NCBI GenBank assembly: GCA_900540185.1
Contig: UQFH01000008.1
Location: forward strand, 32,584 to 96,583
Direction: 5' to 3'
From: an uncultured Eubacteriales bacterium
GTDB lineage: Bacteria; Bacillota; Clostridia; Tissierellales; Peptoniphilaceae
Length of the DNA stretch: 64,000 nt
Position 1 is the first letter of the stretch. The number at the start of each line of letters is the position of its first letter. Below the pieces are notes generated by a model. It did not search any database. It saw nothing but the letters and a program-made list of their open reading frames with translations, and was not told the origin of the DNA. This document shows positions 8,439 through 17,804 of this stretch, piece after piece. Made by a program: the position numbers and the translations under genes.

Positions 8439-9302
8439 ATGAAATGGCGTGGAAGAGAAGGTAGCTCTAATATTGAAGATGGAAGAAGAACTTCATTCGG
8501 CGGAGGAGGTTTAAGACCGACCGGCGGATTTAGAATGGGTGGACTTGGACTTATTATAGTTGCGGTTTTGTATTTAATTATGGGTGGAAATCCTTTGGAT
8601 ATGATAACCGGTGGTGGGCCAAGTGTTTCCTCAAATTATGAACCGACAGCGGCCGATGAAGAAAAAATGGAATTTTTAAGTGTTGTTTTAAAAGATACGG
8701 AAGATGTTTGGAAGAAGATTTTTGAAGACAACGGATTAACTTATGAAGAACCTGTTATGCATATATTTCACGGTGCTGTAAAGAGTGCATGTGGAGTTCA
8801 ATCTGCACAAGCCGGACCTTTTTACTGTCCGGGAGACCGAAAACTATATATGGACTTGGACTTTTTTGACGAACTCAGTAAAAACTTGGGTGCACAGGGA
8901 GATTTTGCAATTGCATATGTAGTTGCGCACGAAGTTGGCCACCATGTTCAAAATATGCTGGGAATAATGAGAGAACAACAATCAAAAAGACAAACTCTTT
9001 CAGAAACCGAATATAACAAAATTTCTGTTGCAATAGAGCTCCAAGCTGATTATCTCGCAGGTGTATTCGCCCGTTGGGAAGACGAAGCGGGTTATCTTGA
9101 AAAGGGAGATTTTATGGAAGCCATAAATGCAACATCTGCGGTCGGCGACGACACACTTCAAAAGAAATATCAAGGCGCAGTTGTTCCGGACTCATTTACA
9201 CACGGAACAGCTGAACAAAGGGAAAGATGGTTTAAACGCGGATATGAAGCGGGCGATCTTTCACAAGGAGATACATTCAGTGTGCCTTATGACGAATTAT
9301 AA
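8439..9302 (+). CDS. Membrane-anchored neutral zinc metallopeptidase (YpfJ-like family)
   Basis: A 287-residue protein of the putative neutral zinc metallopeptidase family. The N terminus is a Gly/Arg-rich stretch (MKWRGREGSSNIEDGRR, then GGGG) and a single membrane anchor near 29-48 (GLGLIIVAVLYLIMGG). The family core contains GPFYCPGDRKLYMDL, the zincin HEVGHHVQNMLG motif in mid-protein, and ELQADYLAGVFAR, whose Glu/Asp helix is typical. The C-terminal SFTHGTAEQRERWFKRGYEAG is also family-typical. The start at 8439 follows GGAGG and matches the family N terminus; the longer reading from 8370 overlaps the previous gene and is rejected. Substrates of this family are unknown. Confidence 0.85.
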   Translation: MKWRGREGSSNIEDGRRTSFGGGGLRPTGGFRMGGLGLIIVAVLYLIMGGNPLDMITGGGPSVSSNYEPTAADEEKMEFLSVVLKDTEDVWKKIFEDNGLTYEEPVMHIFHGAVKSACGVQSAQAGPFYCPGDRKLYMDLDFFDELSKNLGAQGDFAIAYVVAHEVGHHVQNMLGIMREQQSKRQTLSETEYNKISVAIELQADYLAGVFARWEDEAGYLEKGDFMEAINATSAVGDDTLQKKYQGAVVPDSFTHGTAEQRERWFKRGYEAGDLSQGDTFSVPYDEL

Positions 9303-9337
9303 TTTTTAAAGTTTTAAATAGAGAAAGGAATGAACTT

Positions 9338-10327
9338 ATGAAAACAGTTTATAGTGCTATACAACCGTCAGGAGATTTGACAATTGGAAATTATTTAGGA
9401 GCTCTAAGAAACTGGAAAAAATTGGAAGATGATTACAGATGCATTTTCGGAGTCGCTGATCTTCACGCAATCACAGTAAGACAAGACCCTGAAATGTTAA
9501 GAGAAAGGTCGAAAAAACTTATTGCAATTTATCTTGCAAACGGACTTGATCCGAAGAAGTCGATCATCTATGTAAACAGTCATGTGCCTGAACATGCTGA
9601 ACTTGGATGGGCTCTTCACACATATACATCTCTCGGACAGCTGAACAGAATGCATCAGTTCAAGAGTAAAATAAAAGACAATGAAGAAAGGGCGAATGCC
9701 GGTCTTTATTGCTATCCGGTTTTGATGGCGGCTGATATTCTTCTTTACGACACGGACCTTGTGCCGGTTGGAGATGACCAAAAGCAACACGTTGAAATCA
9801 CAAGGGATATTGCGGAAAGATTTAACGGAATATATGGAGAAACTTTTGTTATGCCGGAGCCGCTTATCGGCAAGATGGGAAACAGAATTAAAAGTTTACA
9901 AGATCCGACAATCAAGATGAGTAAATCAGACCCGAATCCGGCGGCATATATACTTCTTCTTGAAGAATATAACTCAATTAAAAAGAAAATAAACAGAGCA
10001 GTTACAGACTCGGTTGGAGAAATAAATTATTCAAAAGATCAGCCGGGAGTTTCAAACCTTCTTGAAATTTATCAATCTTGCACGGATGAAAAGATGGAAG
10101 ATATTCTATCAAAATTTGAAGGAAAGGGTTATGGGGAGTTAAAAAAAGCTGTAATTGAAGCTGTCGAAAACTCAATCGGTCCGGTTAGAGACAAGACAAA
10201 TGAACTCTTACAAAATGAGGACTATCTTATTGAAGTTGCACACGACGGAATGATTAGGGCGAGAGAAATTGCATCAAAAACACTCGAAAGAGTTTATGAA
10301 AAAATAGGATTTTTGAGGGGAATGTAA
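9338..10327 (+). CDS. trpS: Tryptophanyl-tRNA synthetase
   Basis: A 329-residue class I aminoacyl-tRNA synthetase charging tRNA-Trp. The HIGH-type motif appears as QPSGDLTIGNYLGALRNW and the KMSKS loop is intact (TIKMSKSDPN). YCYPVLMAADILLYDTDLVPVG and GDDQKQHVEITRDIA are TrpRS-specific. Length is normal. AAAGGA precedes the ATG. No T-box leader is visible in the 35 bases upstream. Its stop codon overlaps the start of the purDL gene by one base (TAATG), so the two are co-translated, an unusual pairing. Confidence 0.96.
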   Translation: MKTVYSAIQPSGDLTIGNYLGALRNWKKLEDDYRCIFGVADLHAITVRQDPEMLRERSKKLIAIYLANGLDPKKSIIYVNSHVPEHAELGWALHTYTSLGQLNRMHQFKSKIKDNEERANAGLYCYPVLMAADILLYDTDLVPVGDDQKQHVEITRDIAERFNGIYGETFVMPEPLIGKMGNRIKSLQDPTIKMSKSDPNPAAYILLLEEYNSIKKKINRAVTDSVGEINYSKDQPGVSNLLEIYQSCTDEKMEDILSKFEGKGYGELKKAVIEAVENSIGPVRDKTNELLQNEDYLIEVAHDGMIRAREIASKTLERVYEKIGFLRGM

Positions 10328-13300
10328 TGAAAATATTGATTGTTGGCGGAGGAGCCAGGGAGTATGCTATAGGTGAAAAAATTAAGAGTCAACGCGGAAG
10401 TGATGTTGAACTTATCTTCGCACCCGGCAATGGCGGTACACAGCTCATCGGTAAAAATGTAGATATCGGTGACACTGATATTTCAAAACTTTTAGATTTT
10501 GCAAAAAATGAAAAAGTTGATTTTACAATTGTCGGTCCGGAAGCACCTCTTTGCGAGGGCATTGTGGATGTTTTTAGTGGAGCAGGACTCAAAATATTCG
10601 GGCCTGATAAAAAAGCTTCGAAGCTCGAAGGTTCAAAGGAATTTACAAAAGAAGTTTTAAAACTCGAAAATATTCCTACTGCTGAATATAAAACTTTCAC
10701 AAACTCAGATGAAGCTATTAAATATGCAAAAGAACTTAGAGATAAAAATTTAAAAAATAAAGTTGTTCTAAAAGCGGACGGACTTGCTTCGGGAAAAGGT
10801 GTTATCATAGCAGAACATGACGAAGAAATTGAAGAAGGCATAAGAAATGTTTTGGATAATAAGATTTTCGGAGATCAAAAGATTTTGATTGAAGAATTCC
10901 TTTGGGGTTTTGAAACGAGTTTAATCGGATTTTTAGACGGCGAGACAATAAAGCTATTCAATCCGACCAGAGACCACAAGACGATTTTTGAAGGAAATGT
11001 CGGAGCAAACACCGGTGGAATGGGAACGTTCACTCCTGACTTTGAAGCTTTGGTTTATAGAGAAGAAATTGATGAAAAAATTATCCAACCGCTTGTTCAT
11101 GCATTGAAAAAAGCGGAAATTGATTACAAGGGCGTCATTTTCTTGGGACTTATTATTTCGGAAGATGGTCCTAGAGTTCTTGAAATCAACTGCAGATTCG
11201 GCGATCCTGAAACACAATGCTTGATGATGAATCTTGAAAGCGATTTGCTTGATTTGATGATAAAGACCACCGAAAAAAATCTAAAGGACGCGGAACTTGT
11301 TTTAAACGATAAAAGAATAGTTAATGTCGTTTTAGCAAGTGGAGGATATCCGGGAGATTATAAAAAAGGCTTTGAAATAAATGGTTTGGCATCTCTCGAA
11401 CACTCTAAAATATATTATGGCGGCGTTAAAGAAAAAGACGATAAAATTTATACAAACGGAGGACGCGTGCTTGGAATTTGTGCGTGCGGTGAAAGTTTTG
11501 ATGAAGCGATGGAAAGAGCATATAGTGATGTTCAAAAAGTTCATTTTAATGATGTTTATTACAGAAAGGATATTGCGCCAATGGTAAAGAGAATTTATGT
11601 TTGGAAAAAAGACGGATTTGATGTTCCTTCAAATTCCGTGAAACATCTGCTCAAAGAAGAGTTTGGAAAAACTTTTAAAAATTTGAAATTGTATAGAAGA
11701 TATGACATTGACGGATTGACAGATGCTGAAATTGATGATATTAAAGACACCATTTTAAGAGAACCTCCGGTTGATGAAATTGCGACCGGAAATGATGCAA
11801 TTGATTTGCAAACAAAACTCGAAAATTCAATTGTTATAAAATATAAATCGGGACAATTTGACCAAAGAAAGAAAGGACTTTTGGACACAATAAAAGCGGT
11901 TCTTCCTGAATCAAATGTCGATGCTGAAGTTGAAGAGGTAATAACAATTCCGGGCGCAACTGATGAAGAAATCAAAAAGATTAAGGCGATTTTAATAAAC
12001 CCTGTCGACCAAGAAGAGGGAGAACTTCTTGAAATTCCTGCATCTTTAAGAGATATGTCAAAGAGATCGAATGAAATTTTGACATATGACGGATTTAAAG
12101 ATATGAGCGAAAAAGAACTTGAAGAATTTCACGATTCGCATTCACTTGCAATGAGTGTTGCCGATTTAAAAACAATACAGGATTATTGCAAGAAAGAAGA
12201 TAAAGACCCGACAGACACGGAAATTTCAATTCTCGACACATATTGGAGCGACCACTGTAGACACACAACATTCTTCACAAATCTTGAAGATGTTGAATTT
12301 AAGAATACCGATTCAAAACGTGACGAAGCGATAAAAGAAGCATTCAAAAAATATCTCGAAATGAGAGAAAAAGCAAATGCAAAGAAGCCTGTTTCGTTGA
12401 TGGACATGAGTACGATTCAATCAAAACTCATGAGAAAAGAAGGAAAACTTGACGACGTTGAAGTAAGTGATGAAATAAACGCTTGTACTCTCATTATTCC
12501 GGCTGATGTTGACGGAAAAACAGAGGAATATTTGTTATTTTTCAAAAATGAAACACACAACCACCCGACAGAAATTGAACCGTTCGGTGGAGCTCAAACA
12601 TGTTTGGGCGGGGCTATAAGAGACCCGCTTTCAGGTAGAGGATATGTTTATCAAGCAATGAGAATAACAGGTGCGAGCGATCCTATAAACGACTACAAAT
12701 TGGAAGGAAAGCTTACGCAAAAGAAAATTATTCGCGATGCATTGAAGGGATACAGCTCATACGGAAATCAAATCGGTTTACCGACCGGCTATGTTGAAGA
12801 ACTTTTCCACCCGGGATACAAGGCAAAGAGAATGGAAGTCGGAGCTGTTATGGGAGCAGCACCGAGAAAGAATGTCATTAGAGAAAAAACGCTTCCTGGA
12901 GATGTTGTCATCTTACTTGGTGGAAGAACTGGAAGAGACGGAGTAGGTGGAGCAACAGGTTCGTCAAAAGTTCACACAAAGGACAGCGTAAAAAAATCGG
13001 GTGCAGAAGTTCAAAAAGGACATGCGCCGACTGAAAGAAAAATTCAAAGACTCATGAGAAGAACCGAAGCGGCATCATTAATTAAGAAATGTAACGACTT
13101 TGGCGCCGGAGGAGTTTCAGTTGCAATCGGTGAACTTGCAGACAGTTTGGATATTTATTTGGACAGAGTTCCGCTAAAATACAAAGGTTTAACACCGAGA
13201 GAAATTGCAATAAGTGAGTCTCAAGAAAGAATGGCTGTAGTTGTTTCAAAAGAAAATATGGAAGAGTTTTTGAAATATGCAGACGAAGAAAATCTCGAAG

Positions 13301-15258
13301 CTACTCATGTTGCAGATGTAACCGACACAGGTAGAGTTAAAATGTACTATGATGACAAAATTGCTTGCGACATGAGCCGTGAATTTATGGATTCAACGGG
13401 CGCACCGAGAAAGCAAAAAGTTGTTGTCGATTCAAACAATTCGGTAAAATATTTCGATGAAAAGAACGAGAACGATCTAAATAAATATCTCTTAGAAGAG
13501 ATTAAAGGAATCAACCACGCATCAAAGAAAAATCTCTTGGAACATTTCGACTTTTCTGTAGGAAGAGCTACATCAATGATGCCGCTCGGAGGAAAGAATC
13601 AAATCACCCCAATCAATTCAATGGTTGCAAAGATTCCGTCAAAAACTGATTTGACAAATACAGTAAGTTATATGAGTTTCGGATTTATTCCTGAACTCAG
13701 CGCCGAAGACCCGTTCTTAGGCGGTTATTATGCAGTTTTAATTTCAGTTTTGAAAGCAGTTGCAACAGGGGCGCCGCTCGACACAATACGTCTTTCATAT
13801 CAAGAATATTTTGAAAAGCTTGAAGATGCGCCTGAAAAATGGCAAAAACCTTTCATAGCTCTCTTGGGCGCAATGAAAGCATCGAACCTAACACAAACAC
13901 CGCCTATCGGAGGTAAAGACTCGATGAGCGGAAGCTTTGAAGATATTCATGTTCCACCGACACTCATCAGTTTTGCAGTCGGTTATGGCGACAAAAATGC
14001 TGTGACAACTTCTGAACTTAAAGGTGGATATAAGCTTGGTATTGTTAGAAACGAAATTGAAAACGGACTAATTGATGAAAATCAATTCTTAAAGAATTTA
14101 AATCTCATCGAAACAGAAATAAAGAGCGGCAATATAAAGACTGCATATGTTGTTGACAGAGAAAATATTTTGCTCTCTCTAATGAAGATGAGTTTCGGAA
14201 ACGATATTGGATTTGACATTACACTCGATGCAAAAACTCTACTTTCAAACAGACCGCTCGATGTCATTGTTGAATACGAAAATGAATTCGACGGCGTTAA
14301 AAATATCGGGTCAACCGGTGGGGAAGAGTTTAAAGTAAATGGAACAACGCTTCAATACGAAGCAATCAAGGATTCTTTCGTTCACGGACTCGACGAAGTT
14401 TACGGAACACCGATTGAAAAAGAAGCAAAGGACCTAAATTGGAATTCGGCTTCACAAAGAAGAACACATTCAAATAAAAAGGTTGAAACACCGCTTGTAA
14501 CAATTGCGGTATTTGAGGGTACGAATAGCGAATACGATTCAAGAATTGCATTTGAAAGAGCGGGCGCAAAGGTAAATGAAGTTCTTATAAAGAACATTAC
14601 ACCTGAAAAGCTTGAAAGTTCAATTGAAGAACTTGCAGACTCAATAAAAAAATCTCAAATGTTCTTTATTCCGGGTGGTTTCTCAATGAGTGACGAACCG
14701 GATGGAAGTGCAAAGTTCATTGCAAATGTGCTAAGAAATGAAAAAGTTTCAAGCGCAATCGAATATTTGCTCGATGAAAACGGACAAGACGGATTAATTC
14801 TTGGTATTTGCAACGGTTTCCAAGCACTGATTAAAACGGGACTTCTTCCATATGGAAAGATTATGAAGCTTGAAGAAACTTCGCCAACTCTAACATATAA
14901 CGAAGTCGGTCGCCACATTTCAAAAATAATTCCGACAGTCGGTATTACAAATGACGGTCCATGGCTCAAGTATATAGAAAAGGATGTCTGCTACAATGTT
15001 CCTATTTCACACGGAGAAGGAAGATTTGTTGCGGATGACAACTGTATCGAAGAGCTTATAAAGAACAATCAAATTGCATTTAAATATGTAATCAATCCTA
15101 ACGGTTCAAAATGTGATATTGAAGGAATTATGGACAAGACAGGAAAGATTTTAGGAAAGATGGGACACTCTGAACGTGTATCAGATGACACTTATAAAAA
15201 CTTCGGCGAAATTGAAATCGAAGAACTATTTAAATCCGGAGTTGAATACTTTAAATAA
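10327..15258 (+). CDS. purD-purL: Fused PurD-PurL: GAR synthetase plus FGAM synthase
   Basis: One 1643-residue reading frame joins two purine enzymes. Residues 1-418 are phosphoribosylamine-glycine ligase: ILIVGGGAREYAIGEK (usual GGREHA, His replaced by Tyr), ATP-grasp VLKADGLASGKGVI, ANTGGMGTF and EINCRFGDPETQ. Residues 419-1643 are the large FGAM synthase: MVKRIYVWKKDGFDV, YWSDHCRHTTFF, FKNETHNHPTEIEPFGG, GGRTGRDGVGGATGSS, PPIGGKDSMSGSF, and a C-terminal glutaminase with catalytic Cys in GICNGFQA and His in SHGEGRF. PurD ends YYRKDIAP and PurL's normal Met (11581) follows with no linker, so the fusion is an exact head-to-tail join. An AAAGGA lies 10 bases before 11581, so separate PurL could also be made. 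Both halves look active. The gene follows trpS (TAATG). Confidence 0.93.
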   Translation: MKILIVGGGAREYAIGEKIKSQRGSDVELIFAPGNGGTQLIGKNVDIGDTDISKLLDFAKNEKVDFTIVGPEAPLCEGIVDVFSGAGLKIFGPDKKASKLEGSKEFTKEVLKLENIPTAEYKTFTNSDEAIKYAKELRDKNLKNKVVLKADGLASGKGVIIAEHDEEIEEGIRNVLDNKIFGDQKILIEEFLWGFETSLIGFLDGETIKLFNPTRDHKTIFEGNVGANTGGMGTFTPDFEALVYREEIDEKIIQPLVHALKKAEIDYKGVIFLGLIISEDGPRVLEINCRFGDPETQCLMMNLESDLLDLMIKTTEKNLKDAELVLNDKRIVNVVLASGGYPGDYKKGFEINGLASLEHSKIYYGGVKEKDDKIYTNGGRVLGICACGESFDEAMERAYSDVQKVHFNDVYYRKDIAPMVKRIYVWKKDGFDVPSNSVKHLLKEEFGKTFKNLKLYRRYDIDGLTDAEIDDIKDTILREPPVDEIATGNDAIDLQTKLENSIVIKYKSGQFDQRKKGLLDTIKAVLPESNVDAEVEEVITIPGATDEEIKKIKAILINPVDQEEGELLEIPASLRDMSKRSNEILTYDGFKDMSEKELEEFHDSHSLAMSVADLKTIQDYCKKEDKDPTDTEISILDTYWSDHCRHTTFFTNLEDVEFKNTDSKRDEAIKEAFKKYLEMREKANAKKPVSLMDMSTIQSKLMRKEGKLDDVEVSDEINACTLIIPADVDGKTEEYLLFFKNETHNHPTEIEPFGGAQTCLGGAIRDPLSGRGYVYQAMRITGASDPINDYKLEGKLTQKKIIRDALKGYSSYGNQIGLPTGYVEELFHPGYKAKRMEVGAVMGAAPRKNVIREKTLPGDVVILLGGRTGRDGVGGATGSSKVHTKDSVKKSGAEVQKGHAPTERKIQRLMRRTEAASLIKKCNDFGAGGVSVAIGELADSLDIYLDRVPLKYKGLTPREIAISESQERMAVVVSKENMEEFLKYADEENLEATHVADVTDTGRVKMYYDDKIACDMSREFMDSTGAPRKQKVVVDSNNSVKYFDEKNENDLNKYLLEEIKGINHASKKNLLEHFDFSVGRATSMMPLGGKNQITPINSMVAKIPSKTDLTNTVSYMSFGFIPELSAEDPFLGGYYAVLISVLKAVATGAPLDTIRLSYQEYFEKLEDAPEKWQKPFIALLGAMKASNLTQTPPIGGKDSMSGSFEDIHVPPTLISFAVGYGDKNAVTTSELKGGYKLGIVRNEIENGLIDENQFLKNLNLIETEIKSGNIKTAYVVDRENILLSLMKMSFGNDIGFDITLDAKTLLSNRPLDVIVEYENEFDGVKNIGSTGGEEFKVNGTTLQYEAIKDSFVHGLDEVYGTPIEKEAKDLNWNSASQRRTHSNKKVETPLVTIAVFEGTNSEYDSRIAFERAGAKVNEVLIKNITPEKLESSIEELADSIKKSQMFFIPGGFSMSDEPDGSAKFIANVLRNEKVSSAIEYLLDENGQDGLILGICNGFQALIKTGLLPYGKIMKLEETSPTLTYNEVGRHISKIIPTVGITNDGPWLKYIEKDVCYNVPISHGEGRFVADDNCIEELIKNNQIAFKYVINPNGSKCDIEGIMDKTGKILGKMGHSERVSDDTYKNFGEIEIEELFKSGVEYFK

Positions 15259-15268
15259 AATATGTATG

Positions 15269-15305
15269 AAAAAAGCAAGATATGAATTCATATCTTGCTT
15301 TTTTT
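15269..15305. terminator. Bidirectional terminator between convergent genes
   Basis: A perfect 18+18 palindrome centred on GAATTC (arms AAAAAAGCAAGATATGAA and its complement), with A and T runs at the two ends. It can stop transcription of purDL on one strand and of the ABC permease gene on the other. Confidence 0.85.
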
Positions 15306-17016
15306 ATATTTCGTATTCAAGTAAATGTTTTTCAAACGAAGTTACATTCATTGAGAAGAGTATAAATCCAATTAGAACAAGAATAACAGGAACTGAAAGC
15401 AATATATAAGGCAATTTGTCTATTTCCACAATTCCATTTTGTAGAAGTTTTTTAATCAAGGAATAGAGTGCAAAGCCGATTGCAAATAATGATAGCGTGA
15501 GTTTTAAAACATTCATATTTTGTTTGATTGCCTGTTGCGGCGTGTCCCATTTTAATTTAGGACTTCTTATATCAAAGAAGAGACCCAAGTTTGAAATGAA
15601 AAATGAGGCGAATACGAATCCTAATAACCCAAAAAGTATCAGATAAAAATACTTTCCAAGCGCAATCATAAGAATTATAAATATCGGTATTTGTGAAATA
15701 ATTTTTAGAAGTGTTGATGCAACGATGCGTCCCTTTATATGATCCTTTGAATTTATTGGAAGCGATTTTAGAAGTCTAATATTTTTTCCTTCTCTTGAAA
15801 TAGAGGTTGCCGATGGATCATTTGTGATTCCTGAAATTAAGGATAGTAGAAATCCTACAAGAAAAATAAGAACTATAGTTAATAAAAATTCCTCCGATAT
15901 AAATGGATATATTTTTTCATGTATATTGGAAATGAGAGAGAGGACTCCGCCGCTTGCACCCATATCTTCTTTTGCGGCATTGAAAAATCCAATCAGAAAA
16001 ACAATTATTATGAATACGCCGGTGAACATCGTATTAAAAAGATAAATAGGTGTTTTTATAATTTCATACATTTCTTTTTTTGCAAGAGTGAATGAAACCG
16101 GTGTTGATTTAACTTTTGAAAGATTTATTTTTTTCTTTTTATTAGGGCTAACACGGTTTTGTTGGAAGCCTTTTAAAAACGGCTTGACCATAAGGTTCGA
16201 CGTTAAATAGAAAAGAACAGCGCACAATCCGACGAGTATTATGAGCGATAAAATACTGACGCTTTCGCCATTAAGTCCTATTGATTTTTGAAATAAGTTA
16301 TCGAAAGGGAAGATGTATTTTAGAATGTTTTTAGAATTATTAAAGAAAGCACTGAACTTTTCTTCGGAGCTGACCTTAGGAATCATTATTTGATAAAATA
16401 CAAAAAACGCTAAACCGAGTAAAAGAGAAATAAATTGAAATTTGTTTTTAAGGTTTGGAATTTTTGTTATATATTGCATTATAAAAATCGTAAATAGCGA
16501 AATAATTGAAGTGACAATTATCGGTATTGAAATGGAACCTATTATAAAAAACAAATAATATAAAATCCCGGCATTTTTTAAGATTCCGTATTTTAATGCG
16601 GCAGGATATGCAATAAAAAGATAAACAATAAAGTTTGTCATACTCATAGAAACTATTTTTGAGGCAATTATATCATTTATCTTTATCGGCAGTCTTGTCA
16701 AGATTTTTATGTCATCGCTGAAAAAGAAATTACTCATCGAGGCTGAAAGTGTAAAAACTATAGAAAAAAATGTTGCAGCAAGCATAGTTCCCTTGACTAT
16801 ATCTTCAGGCTTAACTCCGGTTGAGTTGAAGGCGGGAAGGACGATGCTATAATTTATAATACAAGCGTACGCCAAAATTATCAGCAGGGCAATTACGCCT
16901 TTTAATCTTTCCTTTAGCGGTTTTTGCGATCTTGATGGATGAATAATGTTTTCAATAAAAGAGAATTGCAAATAAAAGTCCTTTTTTGTCAGTAGAAAGA
17001 GTTTATTTTTCATCAT
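15304..17016 (-). CDS. ABC-2 type exporter permease
   Basis: A 570-residue membrane protein with about a dozen hydrophobic segments in two similar halves, for example VIALLIILAYACIINYS, TMLAATFFSIVFTLSASMS, FILMIALGKYFYLILFGLLG and LLSVPVILVLIGFILF. A soluble loop with RVSPNKKKKINLSK lies in the middle. The motif TNDPSATSISREGKNIRLLK is typical of bacterial ABC-2 permeases of the large type. It overlaps the end of the ATPase gene by 14 bases and begins after GGAGTTAACGG, so the two proteins form one exporter. The substrate is not evident; resistance or peptide export is common for this type. The stop codon lies inside the palindromic terminator. Confidence 0.8.
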   Translation of the reverse strand: MMKNKLFLLTKKDFYLQFSFIENIIHPSRSQKPLKERLKGVIALLIILAYACIINYSIVLPAFNSTGVKPEDIVKGTMLAATFFSIVFTLSASMSNFFFSDDIKILTRLPIKINDIIASKIVSMSMTNFIVYLFIAYPAALKYGILKNAGILYYLFFIIGSISIPIIVTSIISLFTIFIMQYITKIPNLKNKFQFISLLLGLAFFVFYQIMIPKVSSEEKFSAFFNNSKNILKYIFPFDNLFQKSIGLNGESVSILSLIILVGLCAVLFYLTSNLMVKPFLKGFQQNRVSPNKKKKINLSKVKSTPVSFTLAKKEMYEIIKTPIYLFNTMFTGVFIIIVFLIGFFNAAKEDMGASGGVLSLISNIHEKIYPFISEEFLLTIVLIFLVGFLLSLISGITNDPSATSISREGKNIRLLKSLPINSKDHIKGRIVASTLLKIISQIPIFIILMIALGKYFYLILFGLLGFVFASFFISNLGLFFDIRSPKLKWDTPQQAIKQNMNVLKLTLSLFAIGFALYSLIKKLLQNGIVEIDKLPYILLSVPVILVLIGFILFSMNVTSFEKHLLEYEI

Positions 17017-17728
17017 CCGTTAACTCCAAGAAAATCTTTTCGAGACTTCCGTCTTCGCCCATTTTTTGTTTAATAGAATCGAAAGTGCCGCTAACAACAA
17101 GCTTACCCTTATTTATGATTGCAATTTCGTCACATATATTTTCAGCAACTTCCATAACGTGTGTTGAGAAGAAAACAGTTTTATCATTATCAGCCATCTC
17201 TCTCATTATTTCTTTAAGTCTGAAACTGCTTTTTGCATCGAGACCGACCATCGGTTCATCCAGAATAAAAACTTCCGGTTCAGTTATAAGAGCGGAGATA
17301 ATTATAATTTTTTGTTGCATACCGTGAGAATATGAAGAAATTTCAGCGCCAAGATTGTCTGTCATTTCAAAAAGTTCCGAATATTTTTTTATATTCTCAA
17401 CTCTTTTATTTTCGTCTATTTCATAAACATCTGCAATAAAGTTTAAAAACTGTATTCCGGACATCTTGTCGTATGCAGTAGGCGTGTCTGAAACATATGC
17501 CAATTGTTTTTTTGATTCATATGGATATTTTTCGACGTCAATACCGTTAATAAGGATGGAACCTGATGTAATGGATAGAGCATTTGTAATCATATTGATG
17601 GTTGTTGATTTACCGGCGCCGTTTGGTCCTAAAAATCCGTAAATCTTTCCGCTCGGTATGGTTAGAGTAATGTCGTCGACAACTGTATTTTTGCCGAATT
17701 TTTTAGTTAGGTTTTTGAGTTCAATCAT
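17003..17728 (-). CDS. ABC transporter ATP-binding protein
   Basis: A 241-residue ABC ATPase with Walker A GPNGAGKST, Q-loop region, signature SYSHGMQQK, Walker B VFILDEPMVGLD and H-loop FFSTHVMEVAE. The signature reads SHGMQ rather than the textbook LSGGQ, as is frequent in ABC-2 exporters. It starts after TTTAAGGAGAT and is followed by the permease gene with a 14-base overlap. It energises the export of an unknown substrate. Confidence 0.92.
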   Translation of the reverse strand: MIELKNLTKKFGKNTVVDDITLTIPSGKIYGFLGPNGAGKSTTINMITNALSITSGSILINGIDVEKYPYESKKQLAYVSDTPTAYDKMSGIQFLNFIADVYEIDENKRVENIKKYSELFEMTDNLGAEISSYSHGMQQKIIIISALITEPEVFILDEPMVGLDAKSSFRLKEIMREMADNDKTVFFSTHVMEVAENICDEIAIINKGKLVVSGTFDSIKQKMGEDGSLEKIFLELTDDEK

Positions 17729-17748
17729 TTTATCTCCTTAAAAATAAG

Positions 17749-17779
17749 AAAAGGATAAATCCTAAAATTTATCCTTTTG
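17749..17779 (-). terminator. Terminator after ppdK
   Basis: Inverted repeat AAAAGGATAAAT / ATTTATCCTTTT with an 7-base loop; read on the minus strand it is followed by TCTTATTTTT. It separates ppdK from the ABC exporter genes. Confidence 0.7.
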
Positions 17780-17804
17780 TTTTAGTTTTTTAGTTTTAAT
17801 AAAC

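Noticed and set aside
9290..9340. T-box or other tRNA-sensing leader before trpS (and before pheS, argS)
   Set aside because: The gaps are 35, 2 and 9 bases; no T-box sequence or specifier stem can fit.
10389..10841. 150-residue open frame opposite the purD part
   Set aside because: Ser/Phe-rich antisense shadow without start signals.
11560..11600. Sequencing or assembly error creating the PurD-PurL fusion
   Set aside because: The frame is open on both sides with intact motifs, and the join is at exact domain ends; a single lost stop remains possible but is not indicated by the sequence.
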